Positions 41,768-52,139 of a stretch of DNA of 64,000 nt are shown one piece after another. The position numbers were made by a program, and so were the translations under genes. Position 1 is the stretch's first letter. Every line of letters starts with the position of its first letter. Below the pieces are notes generated by a model. That model was given only the letters and a program-made list of their open reading frames with translations. It was not told where the DNA came from and did not search any database. The stretch is from assembly GCA_964035575.1 (NCBI GenBank), contig OZ037899.1:1240001-1304000 (forward strand). The letters are read 5' to 3'. This stretch comes from Rhynchopus sp. YZ270_cl-10. Its lineage: Eukaryota > Euglenozoa > Diplonemea > Diplonemida > Diplonemidae.

Positions 41768-42524
41768 ATGATTGTGTTGGGGCACACAAATGTGTTCAGG
41801 CAGATTGGAGACTTTCTCCACCTGGCCTCGGTGTGCATTGTGTTGTACAAAATGCTGCGTCTGCGGAACAGCACGGGGCTGTCGCTGAAGACGCAGTTCG
41901 CATATGCCGTGGTGTTCAGCGCACGGTACATTCCGACGTTGTGGCCGTTTGGGCACCAGAGTTTGTATCTGGTGACGATGAAGCTGTTTTTTCTTTTGAG
42001 CAGCTGGCTGATTGTGTACCTGATGCGCTTCAAGAACCCGTGGAGAGCATCGTACGACGCGAAGGCGGACTCCTTCAAGGTGCGTTACGTGTTCTCCGTC
42101 GCAGCGCTGATGGCGATGTTCTTCCACTACGACAACCCGCACCTCATTGTGGAAGTGCTCTGGACGTTCTCGCAGTACCTCGAGGCTGTCGCCATCCTGC
42201 CGCAGCTCCTCCTCCTCAACACCATCATCGAGCAAGGACGCAAATGGGAGCTGCTAACAGGGCACTACGTCTTCTGCCTTGGCATGTACAGGCTGTTCTA
42301 CGTGTTTAACTGGATCTACCGCTACTGGTACGAAGGTATGTACCATGGGGGGGCAAAATAGATGTGAATTGTGAATGTTTCTCAAAAAAAAAAAAAAAAA
42401 ATCAACAGATCGCTGGAACTGGATCGACACAACGTCCGGCGTGATCCAAACGTTCCTGTACACAGACTTCTTTTACACCTACCTGAAAGGACTCTCTCGA
42501 ATGAAGGCAAAGCTCCCGGTGTAA
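41768..42524 (+). CDS. ERD2: ER lumen protein-retaining (KDEL) receptor
   Basis: Seven-helix receptor that returns escaped K/HDEL proteins from Golgi to ER. Exons 41768-42335 and 42409-42524, product 227 residues, close to the usual 210-220. Conserved segments: FRQIGDFLHLASV, FAVVFSARY-type AYAVVFSARYIPTL, ILWTFSIYLESVAILPQ-type VLWTFSQYLEAVAILPQLLL, LTGHYVFCLGMYRLFYVFNWIYRYWYE, and VIQTFLYTDFFYTYLKGL after splicing. The last helix is only encoded if the 73-bp intron is removed; otherwise the frame ends after YEGMYHGGAK. The tail LPV follows a basic SRMKAK, as in COPI-binding tails. Gene pairs naturally with the secreted-protein genes around it, but no regulatory link is visible. Confidence 0.95.
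42336..42408 (+). other. KDEL receptor intron with A-run at acceptor
   Basis: GTATGT donor, ATCAACAG acceptor, 73 bp, phase 1. An A18 run lies just where a pyrimidine tract would be expected. Exon homology on both sides leaves no doubt about removal. Confidence 0.9.
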
Positions 42525-43215
42525 ATAGCACCATTTAAGACGACAAAGCAAATCTAAAAAAAACAACAACAAAAAGCAACAAAAAATAAAAGCAAAAAAG
42601 CAAGCACGAGAGGATTACGTATGTGTAGAATTTGTAATACCCGATTTTTGCCCTGTCTAAAGAAGACATAGCAAGAGTTTAAAAGCCCCTTTTGAGATAT
42701 TCTGGGATTTGGTGAAAGTCGGTTTACAGACAGGGGAAGATAGGGTGGGTTTATGCTTTGCATGCAAGAGGGAGGGCATGGGAACACAAGACATAACACT
42801 AATGAGTAACAAACGAACGAATGTGTATTCTTTTTTGATCTTGAGTCTCAGACGGTGTCTCACCTGCAGAGGAGGCATAATGGTTGGGGAAGATGTGTCT
42901 CCTGGCAAGAGAAGAGAAGCCCAGATCAACCAGCTTCGTGCATGTCTTTTTCCTCAGCACAGGAGTCAATGGACTGGGCCAGACATATCTCATCACATCC
43001 TATCTTTCCTCACCTTATCTCACATGATGTTTATAGCACAAAAGACTAGAGTCTCCGATGCTTGGGTGAAACCCACCTTTGCAGTTGATCGATACGGTGC
43101 CTTCGATGCACAACACTCTGACGCACAAAGACTGCGATCCTTAACAGCCTCTTTCTTTTGTAAATTTTAACCACACCACCCCACAGTTAATCACAAAGCA
43201 AACACCTTTGTACAA
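42525..43215 (+). other. Spacer with likely splice-leader acceptor
   Basis: No gene seen. A CACGAGAGG word is at 42605. 43149-43186 holds a pyrimidine tract, TTTTAACC and CCCCACAG, ending 30 nt before the next ATG. Confidence 0.5.
43149..43186 (+). promoter_or_regulatory. Possible splice-leader acceptor of the trefoil/CYTH gene
   Basis: CTCTTTCTTTTG tract, branch-like TTTTAAC and ACCCCACAG. No upstream in-frame exon is apparent, so trans-splicing is a simpler reading than a 5' UTR intron; this is inference. Confidence 0.4.
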
Positions 43216-44667
43216 ATGTTGCTCGTTCTCGTGTCTGCCGCACTCGCGGTAGCACCGCATGCGACTGTGGGTCTCGCGCTCCCTCCCCTTCCTCCGGTTT
43301 CGTACCCACCAAGTGGAAAGGTGAGGATTAAGGTGGTGGACACAGGCAGGTACCTGTACGAGAACACGATTACACTTGCACCTGTGTCTAAGACACGTGA
43401 GAGGGCCGCAGATGCGACGCAGATTCTGGTCAGCGACAGACTGTTGTCCACCCGTGGGGCGCCCAGTGTCACGAACACGAAAAGCCACTTCACGTTCACC
43501 CTCCAGACCGACGGCTCTTACAAGATCACCACTGTCGGGACCAACTACGAATGGCACACCGACGGAGGTGTCCTCGGCGACGACCTTGTGTCCACACGCA
43601 CACAGCCGAACGACGACTTCACAAGGTACTACATCGAGGAGTACTGCGACGGGAGCGTGCGCTTCAAGGTGAAGGGGAACAACAAGTACCTCCACTCTCA
43701 CGAAAACGGTGACAAACTGCTCTCGACTCGCTACACCGCACCTGCTTCGGACAAGAAGACGCGCTTCATTCTTGAGTATGTGTCCCTGGCTGAGTACATT
43801 CCTTCCAACTGGGCGTCGCAGGAGATCGAAGCAAAGTGGAGCATCTCCATGGGCACATACAACGCACTGCTGAGCGCATTTACTGGTTCGTACTCCTCAC
43901 CGACCAACACGTATGCCCTCAACGTACGGTGGAATGGCATCTCACGCAAGTACGTGGACCAGTACTACGACAACGCTGTGGTCAACGGAGATCTGGCCGC
44001 CTCAGGACATTCCTTCAGAGTGCGCACCAGAGCCACCTCTGACCCACTTGCAGGGGACAACTCGCACAGCACACTTCAGGCCGCCAACTGGGACTTCGAT
44101 TGGCAGAAGGTGCAGTACAAGAGCACAGCGGTCAGAATCGACGCACTGTGGCTCCGCGAGGAGGTAGGGAACTGCAGGGTCCTTGGGGGCTCCCCTGCGG
44201 AGACCTGCGCAGTCACCGACCTGAACGCCATTTTGGGTGGGGACATTGGACACCCTGCGAACGTGCTGCTGCAGAGTGACCATCCTTCCTTCAGCTACGT
44301 GAACTTCCAGGAGGTGACACAGGTTGTGGACTACAGGTACCGTGTCGAGTTCCTTCTTGGGGGTGTGGAAGTCTTTGAGCTCAGCTTGGACCGTGTCGAG
44401 ACCAAGCACGCGTCGGACGGGTTTACGTCCACCTCGTACACCTACGAAGCGGAGCTGGAGATCATCAAACCTGGGTACACACTGGCGGACATTGAAGAGC
44501 TGATGGCGATTGTGAGGCAGATGGAGGACAACTTCAACTTGCCACACTCGAAGGTGAGCAAGGGAGGCATCTACGTCGACAACGTGCTCATCCCGGGCAA
44601 CTCTGGATCCTGCCTTGCTGTTCCACCATCCATCCTCGTCGAAATTAAGTTCCCCGCATTCCCATGA
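43216..44667 (+). CDS. Secreted protein with beta-trefoil-like and CYTH domains
   Basis: 483 residues, single exon. Signal peptide MLLVLVSAALAVAPHA. Residues about 35-195 repeat the pattern (FTFTLQTDGSYKITT; EYCDGSVRFKVKGNNKYLHS) of fascin/ricin-type beta-trefoils, three lobes. Residues about 200-420 carry the CYTH tunnel-fold signature: EIEAK (203-207, the ExExK motif), YVDQYYDN, SFRVRTR, RIDALWLREE, FELSLDRVE and YEAELEII (EAELE at 411-415). CYTH enzymes hydrolyse triphosphates (thiamine triphosphate, polyphosphate, RNA 5' ends, adenylate cyclase CyaB), with metal held by the Glu residues. All key acidic and basic positions appear present. A secreted CYTH joined to a carbohydrate- or actin-binding-type trefoil is unusual; substrate unknown. 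C-terminal Cys-poor tail, no anchor. Confidence 0.7.
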   Translation: MLLVLVSAALAVAPHATVGLALPPLPPVSYPPSGKVRIKVVDTGRYLYENTITLAPVSKTRERAADATQILVSDRLLSTRGAPSVTNTKSHFTFTLQTDGSYKITTVGTNYEWHTDGGVLGDDLVSTRTQPNDDFTRYYIEEYCDGSVRFKVKGNNKYLHSHENGDKLLSTRYTAPASDKKTRFILEYVSLAEYIPSNWASQEIEAKWSISMGTYNALLSAFTGSYSSPTNTYALNVRWNGISRKYVDQYYDNAVVNGDLAASGHSFRVRTRATSDPLAGDNSHSTLQAANWDFDWQKVQYKSTAVRIDALWLREEVGNCRVLGGSPAETCAVTDLNAILGGDIGHPANVLLQSDHPSFSYVNFQEVTQVVDYRYRVEFLLGGVEVFELSLDRVETKHASDGFTSTSYTYEAELEIIKPGYTLADIEELMAIVRQMEDNFNLPHSKVSKGGIYVDNVLIPGNSGSCLAVPPSILVEIKFPAFP

Positions 44668-46581
44668 ACACAACAAACAGAAAAAAGTGTTATTTTTTGA
44701 GCTAAAGTTGTGCATGTTTTTTGCGTGTGTCTTACATGAAATTTTGAAGGGAAAAAGAGAGATGTCTAATCTCTTTCAAAGGTTCTTTTTTATAAGGCCG
44801 AATGTTTGTGAATAATATCCTCAATATTGCAGTATTGAACTATTATTCATCTTTTTTTTTTTTTGGAATAACCAGCAAGTTGTTTTATTTTTTGTGATAT
44901 TCTTGTTTTCCGTATTCGTTCGGGTTCGGTTCCTAAAGAATGTGAGAATGTCTGTGGCAACACACTCCCCGCTTCATTGAGAATACAGTTGTTGGAGTTC
45001 TCAACAAAACGTTTATTTCCACAGTAGCTTTTGTGTCTGGCCAGTTTTTTTTTTCTCTCCACTCTATCGGGTACACTGTCACGAGAGTTCTTTGTATTTC
45101 AAGTCACATATTTTGTCTCGTCTCTGGGACTCGATGACCATACAGTACTAAACCAGGTACAAACCTCACACACGATAATGTTGTGTTGTACTATCGTTCC
45201 TCAGAGGCGGGACTCGCTACGGTGCTCCTATTTTGATTGCGTTCTGTTCCACAAATGTGCTGCTCAGTGAGACAATCCTGCTTTTCTGTGCTAGTCTTTT
45301 TTTAGCCTTTGTGGATTCGTCGCTCGACTGAAGTCGTACTGCGCATTTTGTTATATTGTTGGAATGGAGCCTGATCGGTTCCCCTTTTTAACTACCCCTG
45401 TAGAAGTGTATCTTTTTGTACACTTGTTTTGATTGAAAACGTAAGCAGAAAACGCTTCCTGTAGGATCTGTTGCAGAACGCGTTTTCTATTGCCACCACA
45501 CAGCGTTGCGGTTCGGCAATACGTTTTCATATTTTTGCTCTATTGTCTTTTCTTTCACTCCCACGCTCCTGCGCACTCCCTTCATGTTCAATGCCTGCAC
45601 CCCACGTTGCTTGCATAACACGGGAGGCTCCCCGTTTCACACGTTAACCCACAAAAACAAAGACGTCTCCAACCAATCTTTTTTCCAATCTTCTCCTAGC
45701 TTATTCTGCCTTCACACATTAGCAAGTTGAAGGGGTGTCAACGAGGACACTCTTAGTGTCGACAGAGGACAGCCCCAGCCTGAGAGAAAAGGTTTACTGA
45801 GGCAGGGGCCGAAGTTAGTGATTTTATTAGTGGTATCAGCACACACACACACACACGTCCTGGGCTGGACGGTAAATTGCATCCGGGGGTATATGGCGCC
45901 TCCAGAAGCCCTATGAAGAACCCTGAGGGTTAAACGTCACCCCCCTTTTTTCCCCTTTTGTTTTGTGACGGTCAGTCCAGTGGGCAACCTGCATTGCACC
46001 TCGCAGGCCCCATTGCCACACCCTGGGTGGTGAAGTGTGCCGACTGTACAACTGCCCAAAGTCAGGCCAAGCTCATTGCACTGAGGGAGCTTGCCACATC
46101 CTCGGGTGAGGTGTGCTGCCTGGAAAGACATTCAACTTTTATTTAGCCATAGTACCTTTTTTCCGCAGAGACTGTTCAAAATGGTCACAGGCGCCGCAGC
46201 TACACCACTAGTTGGTGTTTCATGGTAAGTGCGTCATACCGCCATGTATCACAGGGCAGGTGCCCGCGAAGATGAAAACCCCACAGGGTGAAGATCAAAT
46301 CCTGATGTTGAATGACGGTTGGAGAAATTGATTTTGTATACCCCCCGCTCCAATCGTCCGCGAAGGACCCTCCCCCTTTTTATTTTATTTTATTCGTAAG
46401 GAGTCACCTAAACCGTATCAATAAGCCGTAGCCTCTCCCTCAATATGGCTGGTAGAAGTGACAAGTGGGCCATACTCCGTTCAGGCGTTACCCACTCTAA
46501 ACCCGTTATCAAACACACACACACACACCTTTACATCACAGATTCAACAGTTTTTTTCTTGTACTTGGAAAGCGGCACACG
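44668..46581 (+). other. 1.9-kb spacer
   Basis: No convincing gene. 44810-44848 is a hairpin followed by a T-run; CA dinucleotide runs at 45840-45856 and 46511-46528; 45080 carries CACGAGAG in a sequence also found around 12680. 45958-46146 is a short GC-richer open frame without ATG and without a known motif, possibly a relic exon. Confidence 0.45.
44810..44864 (+). terminator. Two-part hairpin followed by T-run
   Basis: GAATAATA / TATTATTC outer stem and TCAATA / TATTGA inner stem (44810-44848), then CTTTTTTTTTTTTTT (44850-44864), 140 bp after the stop of the trefoil/CYTH gene. Could help 3' end formation; by shape only. Confidence 0.35.
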
Positions 46582-49500
46582 ATGTTGCGCACCCTTGTGG
46601 GTTTGGCGATGTTGTGGACAGTTCAGGCGGTCGGGGAGAGGTGCTCTGTAGATTCGCAATGCTCGGCGAAGCAGGAATGTACCGCCATTAATGGTGGAAG
46701 CACTAAAAAGTGTTGGTGTCCTGGCATGATGGAGACTCCTCAGGTATTATGGAAAGGAGACGAATGTAACTGCAATAGTGATGTTACATGCAGCTCGAGA
46801 GGACGCTGTTCGGACGCTGCGATTTCCGTGTGCGAATGTTATCCTCATTCTTTTGGTCCGCATTGTGACATCTACTGCAAGGATGAATACTGCCAGGGCC
46901 GTGGGACTTGCAATCAGGATGGAAGCTGCGCTTGCGTAGGTGATTGGACAGGCCCAAAGTGCGAATGCAGCCCTTCAGAGACATGCAACGGGAACGGGGC
47001 GTGCGATCCATCCACGCTTAAGTGCACGTGTGCGCCTGGTTGGACTGGGGTATACTGCAACATCGAGTGCACCCCTCGCGCCCCTGGCGTACCGTGCGAT
47101 TCACAAGGTACCTGCGGGACAGACCAAGACTGTGGACAGAACCAGCATTGCGACGACACGTCCAACTGTCTCTGTAACCCGGGCTTTATTGGAGCGAACT
47201 GCGACGAGCCATGTACGCTCTGTGGTAACAACGGACATTGCGATCCCAAGACCCCATATGGTCTTCCCTGCATCTGCGATGCTAATCATTATGGTTCTTA
47301 TTGTAAGACTTTTTGTGACGATGCGCAATGCGGCCACGGGAAATGCCATGCTACAGGTGCTTGCGAATGCGACGGTGATTGGGTGGATTGGAAAGGTGCA
47401 ACCTGCGACTGCAGTCCTTCGGTTACCTGCAGTGGGAACGGCAAATGTGAAGGTGTTTCGTCCAAGTGCAAATGCGACAACGGTTGGCTTGGTACTGCAT
47501 GTGACGTTCCCTGCGACCCTGCTACAACATGCAGTGGCCACGGCACCTGCGTTCCGCATGCAACTGAGCCATGCCAGTGTGAGCCAAATTGGCACAACAA
47601 GGATTGCAGTGTCTTCTGCACCCCGTCGACAACGTGCAGCGGGAATGGGGTCTGCCTGGGGGATGGGTCGTGCAAATGTTCTGCTAACTGGTTCGGGAAG
47701 GACTGTGCTGTTTACTGCAACCCGTCGACAACGTGCACCGGGCTTGGGGTCTGCCTAGGGGATGGGTCGTGCAAATGTTCTGCTTTCTGGTTCGGGAAGG
47801 ACTGTGCTGTTCACTGCAACCCGTCTACAACGTGCAGCGGGAATGGGGTCTGCCTCGGGGGTGCGTCGTGCAAATGTTCGGGTAACTGGATGGGGGCGAA
47901 CTGTGATCAATGTTCTGCTAACTGGATGGGGAAGGACTGTGCTGTGTTCTGCGACCCAGCGACAACTTGCAGTGGGAATGGGGCATGCCTGCCGGATGGG
48001 TCGTGCAAATGTTCTGCTAACTGGATGGGGAAGGACTGTGCTGTGTTCTGCGACCCAGCGACAACGTGCACCGGCCATGGGGTCTGCCTCGGGGATGGGT
48101 CGTGCAAATGTTCTACTTTCTGGAGTGGGAAGGACTGTGCTGTTCACTGCAACCCGTCGACAACTTGCAGTGGGAATGGGGCATGCCTGGCGGATGGGTC
48201 GTGCAAATGTTCTGCTAACTGGATGGGGACGAACTGTGATCAATGTTCTGCTAACTGGATGGGGAAGGACTGTGCTGTGTTCTGCGACCCAGCGACAACG
48301 TGCACCGGCCATGGGGTCTGCCTCGGGGATGCGTCGTGCAAATGTTCTGCTAACTGGTTCGGGAAGGACTGTAGTTCTTTCTGCAACCCGTCAATGTGCC
48401 ACTCACGAGGGACATGCGATGCCACCACGGGGAGGTGCAAATGTGACCAGGGGTTCGATGCTGCCACACACTGTCAGATGTGCCTGCCACATTATTACGG
48501 ACATCACTGTGAGGTTCATTGCACCGACGACGTCACATGCCATGGTAATGGTCAATGTGATGCAAGCGGGAAATGCCAGTGTGAGGCTAAGTACAGCGGA
48601 ACCACGGATTGCGGGCGGCATGCATCGATTTACGGCGACCCACATTACACGAACGTTGACGGCGAAAATTACGATTTCCATGGTGTTGACCCTTCTGGAT
48701 ACTACGCGTACACAGACGACGAGGTGAGTGTGACTACGTGGAACTACCGCTGCGACGACGCGCGTCCTCACCTTGCTTGTGTGGGGCACGTGGCCATCCT
48801 ACAGAAGAGCAACGGGGACATGCTCGAGTTCAAGAGGAAAGAAAACACAGGGATGCAGACTTCTGTCAAACTGATGACGTCGTGCGGAACGCCGTTTATG
48901 ACGCTGGCCTCGTGGACGCCCTCGATAGCACTCCCCAGCAGCATGCGGTACTCGGCACCGATTGGGTATGCCGACGGTGTGTCGGTGTCTCTGCTGGACG
49001 CGGCTGGACGTGTCAAAATGGTGCTCTCTCTGCGGGATGCGGGTCTCGCCCCGAACAACGTGCCTCTCAGCTACTCTCTCCAGGTCAAAGCTGTTGTTTA
49101 TGAGAAAGGACAACTTGACGGAGAACGGGGTTCGTTCTTTCTTGAGGGGAAGAATAAGAATGCGATGAAGAAGTCAGCTGTGACAAAGACGTGTCTGGCA
49201 GGACGTTCTGCAGCTGTGTTGAACACTGATGAGGCAACAATCACCATTCCCACGGTAGCAGAGGAGCTGAGAAACTGCCCTTCGAATGCTGCAAGGGAAC
49301 ATGCCCTTGAGTGCTGCGCTCCAGGGAAGGCATGTGGTACGTGGTATGCGCAGTGCCTGTTTGAGGCGTGTTTGCACCACGTGCCTGGGAGTGATGACTG
49401 CGCCGATGTGCTTGACTCGCTCATGTTCAAGGAGCAGGGGAGCAATAAGTCCTGCTTCTGCCCGAGCGAGACGATGACACCTGACCACGTGTCGCAGACG

Positions 49501-50853
49501 TGCAGCCTCTGCCAGCCACACTACTACCCACTTCCTGGGCCAGGCGTAGCGGCTGCAGATGCGTGCGCGACCCGATGCACGTCAGAGGACTGTCCTGAAG
49601 AGAGCCCCTACTGCAACAGCCGGGGTGAGTGCTCGACGGCAGAGCAGATGCGTCAGCGTGAGGGGAAACACACACCGGCCCTTGCAGAGTCCGCGTGGGC
49701 GTACCACCTCCCGTCAGACAAGCACCCCTGCGCACCTGGGAAGGCACTCGGCAGGCTTGTAGAGTTGCGTGAGGTACTGACACCTGAGAACGTTGGCCCG
49801 CTGACGTTTGGCGATGAAGCCATCATGATTGAGGCACGTGTGCGGATGCGGAATGCGACGAATTGGGCACGTATCGTCGACTTTGGGAACGGTGCAAAGG
49901 GGAGCGTCGTGTTCGGGCAGAGAAGGCTGTCGAAGAAGCTGGGCTTTGAGACACATTCCTTCGATGCGTGCAGCACAGCACAGGGGAGGCGGGTGAACTC
50001 ATCTGTCGCATTGCCCGAGGACGAGGACGTATGGACGTGGGTGGCGTTCACACTGACTAAGGAAGGGGTGGCGACGATGTACCACAACAACGAACCGGTG
50101 ATCCAGGTGAGTGGGGTGGCGCTGCCTGAGTTTGGTACACGTGTGAAGAACTACGTGAGGACACCGAAGAAGAGAAGCGGGGATGGCTGGGACGGAGACA
50201 TCGAGTACCTTACCTTCAGCACCTGCTTCGTGCGCTCGCCTGTGCTCCCCTCTGAGTGGCACTTCAACCTCCCGAAAGCGAAGCACCCGTGTGTGCCTGG
50301 GGAGGTGCTGGGGCGGATCGTGCAGGTCGATGACGTGCCGCCAGGGGGCAGCGATGTTGGCCCGCTGACGTTTGGTGACGGAGCCATCATGATTGAGGCA
50401 CGTGTGCAGATGCGGAATGCGACGAAGTGGGCCAGCATCATCGACTTTGGGAACGGTGCTGCGAAGGGGAGCGTCGTGTTCGGGCAGAGAAGCGTCTCGA
50501 AGAAGCTGAGCTTTGAGTCGCACCCGTTTAAGACGTGCAGCACACAGAACGACACGCGGGATGTGAACTCACGCGTCGCACTGCCTGAAGATGAGGACGC
50601 ATGGACGTGGGTGGCGTTCACGTTGACAAAGGACGGAGTGGCGACGATCTACCACAACAACGAACCGGTGACGCAGGTGAGTGGGGTGGCGCTGCCTGAG
50701 TTTGGTACTCGCGTGAAGAACTACGTGCGGGGGAGCCACTCGTCAGGGGATGATGGTAAGTGGGACGGTGCGATCCGTCATCTGAGTGTGAGCACGTGTT
50801 CTGTGCCAGATGCATCTGTTATGCCCATTCCGCCTGTCGTTATTCCACACTGA
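46582..50853 (+). CDS. Large secreted EGF-repeat / VWD / LamG-like protein
   Basis: 1,423 residues, single exon of 4.3 kb. Signal peptide MLRTLVGLAMLWTVQAVG. Residues 20-670 are an array of EGF/laminin-like modules (CSGNGVCLGDGSCKCSANW type), of which those encoded at about 47.6-48.4 kb are almost identical to one another, indicating recent expansion or homogenisation. Then a von Willebrand D domain starts at IYGDPHYTNVDGENYDFHG (about residue 685) and continues to a Cys-rich C8-like part (CPSNAAREHALECC, CADVLDSLMF). Two similar modules of about 190 residues follow, each with a LamG/concanavalin-like core (MIEARVRMRNATNWARIVDF; VWTWVAFTLTKEGVATMYHN). No transmembrane helix or GPI-like end. 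Probably an extracellular matrix, adhesion or mucus-type protein. An AG after a T-rich tract, 9 nt before the ATG, may be the splice-leader site. Confidence 0.85.
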   Translation: MLRTLVGLAMLWTVQAVGERCSVDSQCSAKQECTAINGGSTKKCWCPGMMETPQVLWKGDECNCNSDVTCSSRGRCSDAAISVCECYPHSFGPHCDIYCKDEYCQGRGTCNQDGSCACVGDWTGPKCECSPSETCNGNGACDPSTLKCTCAPGWTGVYCNIECTPRAPGVPCDSQGTCGTDQDCGQNQHCDDTSNCLCNPGFIGANCDEPCTLCGNNGHCDPKTPYGLPCICDANHYGSYCKTFCDDAQCGHGKCHATGACECDGDWVDWKGATCDCSPSVTCSGNGKCEGVSSKCKCDNGWLGTACDVPCDPATTCSGHGTCVPHATEPCQCEPNWHNKDCSVFCTPSTTCSGNGVCLGDGSCKCSANWFGKDCAVYCNPSTTCTGLGVCLGDGSCKCSAFWFGKDCAVHCNPSTTCSGNGVCLGGASCKCSGNWMGANCDQCSANWMGKDCAVFCDPATTCSGNGACLPDGSCKCSANWMGKDCAVFCDPATTCTGHGVCLGDGSCKCSTFWSGKDCAVHCNPSTTCSGNGACLADGSCKCSANWMGTNCDQCSANWMGKDCAVFCDPATTCTGHGVCLGDASCKCSANWFGKDCSSFCNPSMCHSRGTCDATTGRCKCDQGFDAATHCQMCLPHYYGHHCEVHCTDDVTCHGNGQCDASGKCQCEAKYSGTTDCGRHASIYGDPHYTNVDGENYDFHGVDPSGYYAYTDDEVSVTTWNYRCDDARPHLACVGHVAILQKSNGDMLEFKRKENTGMQTSVKLMTSCGTPFMTLASWTPSIALPSSMRYSAPIGYADGVSVSLLDAAGRVKMVLSLRDAGLAPNNVPLSYSLQVKAVVYEKGQLDGERGSFFLEGKNKNAMKKSAVTKTCLAGRSAAVLNTDEATITIPTVAEELRNCPSNAAREHALECCAPGKACGTWYAQCLFEACLHHVPGSDDCADVLDSLMFKEQGSNKSCFCPSETMTPDHVSQTCSLCQPHYYPLPGPGVAAADACATRCTSEDCPEESPYCNSRGECSTAEQMRQREGKHTPALAESAWAYHLPSDKHPCAPGKALGRLVELREVLTPENVGPLTFGDEAIMIEARVRMRNATNWARIVDFGNGAKGSVVFGQRRLSKKLGFETHSFDACSTAQGRRVNSSVALPEDEDVWTWVAFTLTKEGVATMYHNNEPVIQVSGVALPEFGTRVKNYVRTPKKRSGDGWDGDIEYLTFSTCFVRSPVLPSEWHFNLPKAKHPCVPGEVLGRIVQVDDVPPGGSDVGPLTFGDGAIMIEARVQMRNATKWASIIDFGNGAAKGSVVFGQRSVSKKLSFESHPFKTCSTQNDTRDVNSRVALPEDEDAWTWVAFTLTKDGVATIYHNNEPVTQVSGVALPEFGTRVKNYVRGSHSSGDDGKWDGAIRHLSVSTCSVPDASVMPIPPVVIPH

Positions 50854-51446
50854 GGGTGAGATGTGCCGAGAAGTCTGCTGGCAGAATTCGGAACGGAAGC
50901 AAAGCGTGCCACAAATATTTTTATCTTGCGTTTTATTATTTACTGCAGCCCACCATGGGGGGATTTAACCCCTTAACCCTTAACTCTTGCTTTTCAACCT
51001 TTCCATTTACAGGGTCTTCAAATGACCCTCCTTTTTTTTCTACCCAGCTTTCGCTTCCACCACCTTTTTTGCGTGCTCAGTCTGCCACACAATTTTCTAT
51101 CGATTGGGTCACAAACCTATTGTGTTGTGTTTGCAATCTTGTTTGCAATCTCAGGATAAACATGGTCAGAATTCCCCTTGTGTTTTACAAAATTTTTGTG
51201 TGCTCCCCTTTCCCCCCCCCCCCTTGTTTTATTGCAAGATGTTGTATTCAATCTTCAATACCTCTGTCTCTTTTTTTTTCTTTTTTTTCTGCTGTGCCTC
51301 AGGCAACGCAACAAGCGAGTTTGTGCAACGGTTGCCCCTCAGGTACCTACCTTATTTTTTCCCCTCATATACATCTGTGATGCGCCTTAATTTCGTCGGG
51401 AATATAATAATTCTCTAGAATATTAGGGTTATTGATCGCACTGCAC

Positions 51447-51483
<37 letters not shown>

Positions 51484-51615
51484 CATTTTTTCTAGTCTAA
51501 TTATAATGTACCGTTTTGTCAACCATTCGGACCCACATTGCGCCCACATACGCAAAAAACGGTACAATATCTAATTTCGACTAAATTTTGGAAGATAAAA
51601 AAAAAAAAAACACAA

Positions 51616-51905
51616 CGTTTCCCCCCTCTCTCTACATGCGCCACTCACTGTGGTGCTTGGTTATCATATTTCTCAGTTAGAAAGAAGAGTGCAGAGGTAC
51701 TTCGCGAGAACTGATGCTATCATTGTTGCTTCCACCCCCCCCTTGTTTTTTCTCGTTTCACTTTTTGTATATTTTATTACTTTGTAAAGTAGGGAAGTGT
51801 CTCGCGTCTGTGTCAATCACTCAATAGTGCCACATCTACAGCCGTAGTTTGCATTGCACACGAGCGCCCACGACCAGCCACTATCGCTCCCTTCTTATTT
51901 TATTT
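51616..51905 (+). repeat. Duplicated spacer segment, copy A (empty site)
   Basis: Begins CGTTTCCCCCCTCTCTCTAC and ends near TCGCTCCCTTCTTATTTT; same landmarks in copy B. The sequence TTTTTGTATATTTTATT (51762-51778) is the uninterrupted version of the foldback insertion site. Confidence 0.9.
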
Positions 51906-52139
51906 TTTTTGTTGTGGTGGACGGGCTTGCGGTGGTGGACGACACCCGCATCGTGGTGGTGGTGAAGCCGAGGAGAATGCAGGTGTGCTCTTTCTCTCTC
52001 TCTGCTCTGTCGGGGACTCCTACCACCACAGATGGCATGCGTGTCACCCCTCCATTGCAAGTGCCTCAACCTCGCATGTTATCTCAACCCTTGTTTCCCT
52101 ATTATTACTCATGCAAGTGCGACACCCCTTACTTGTGTT

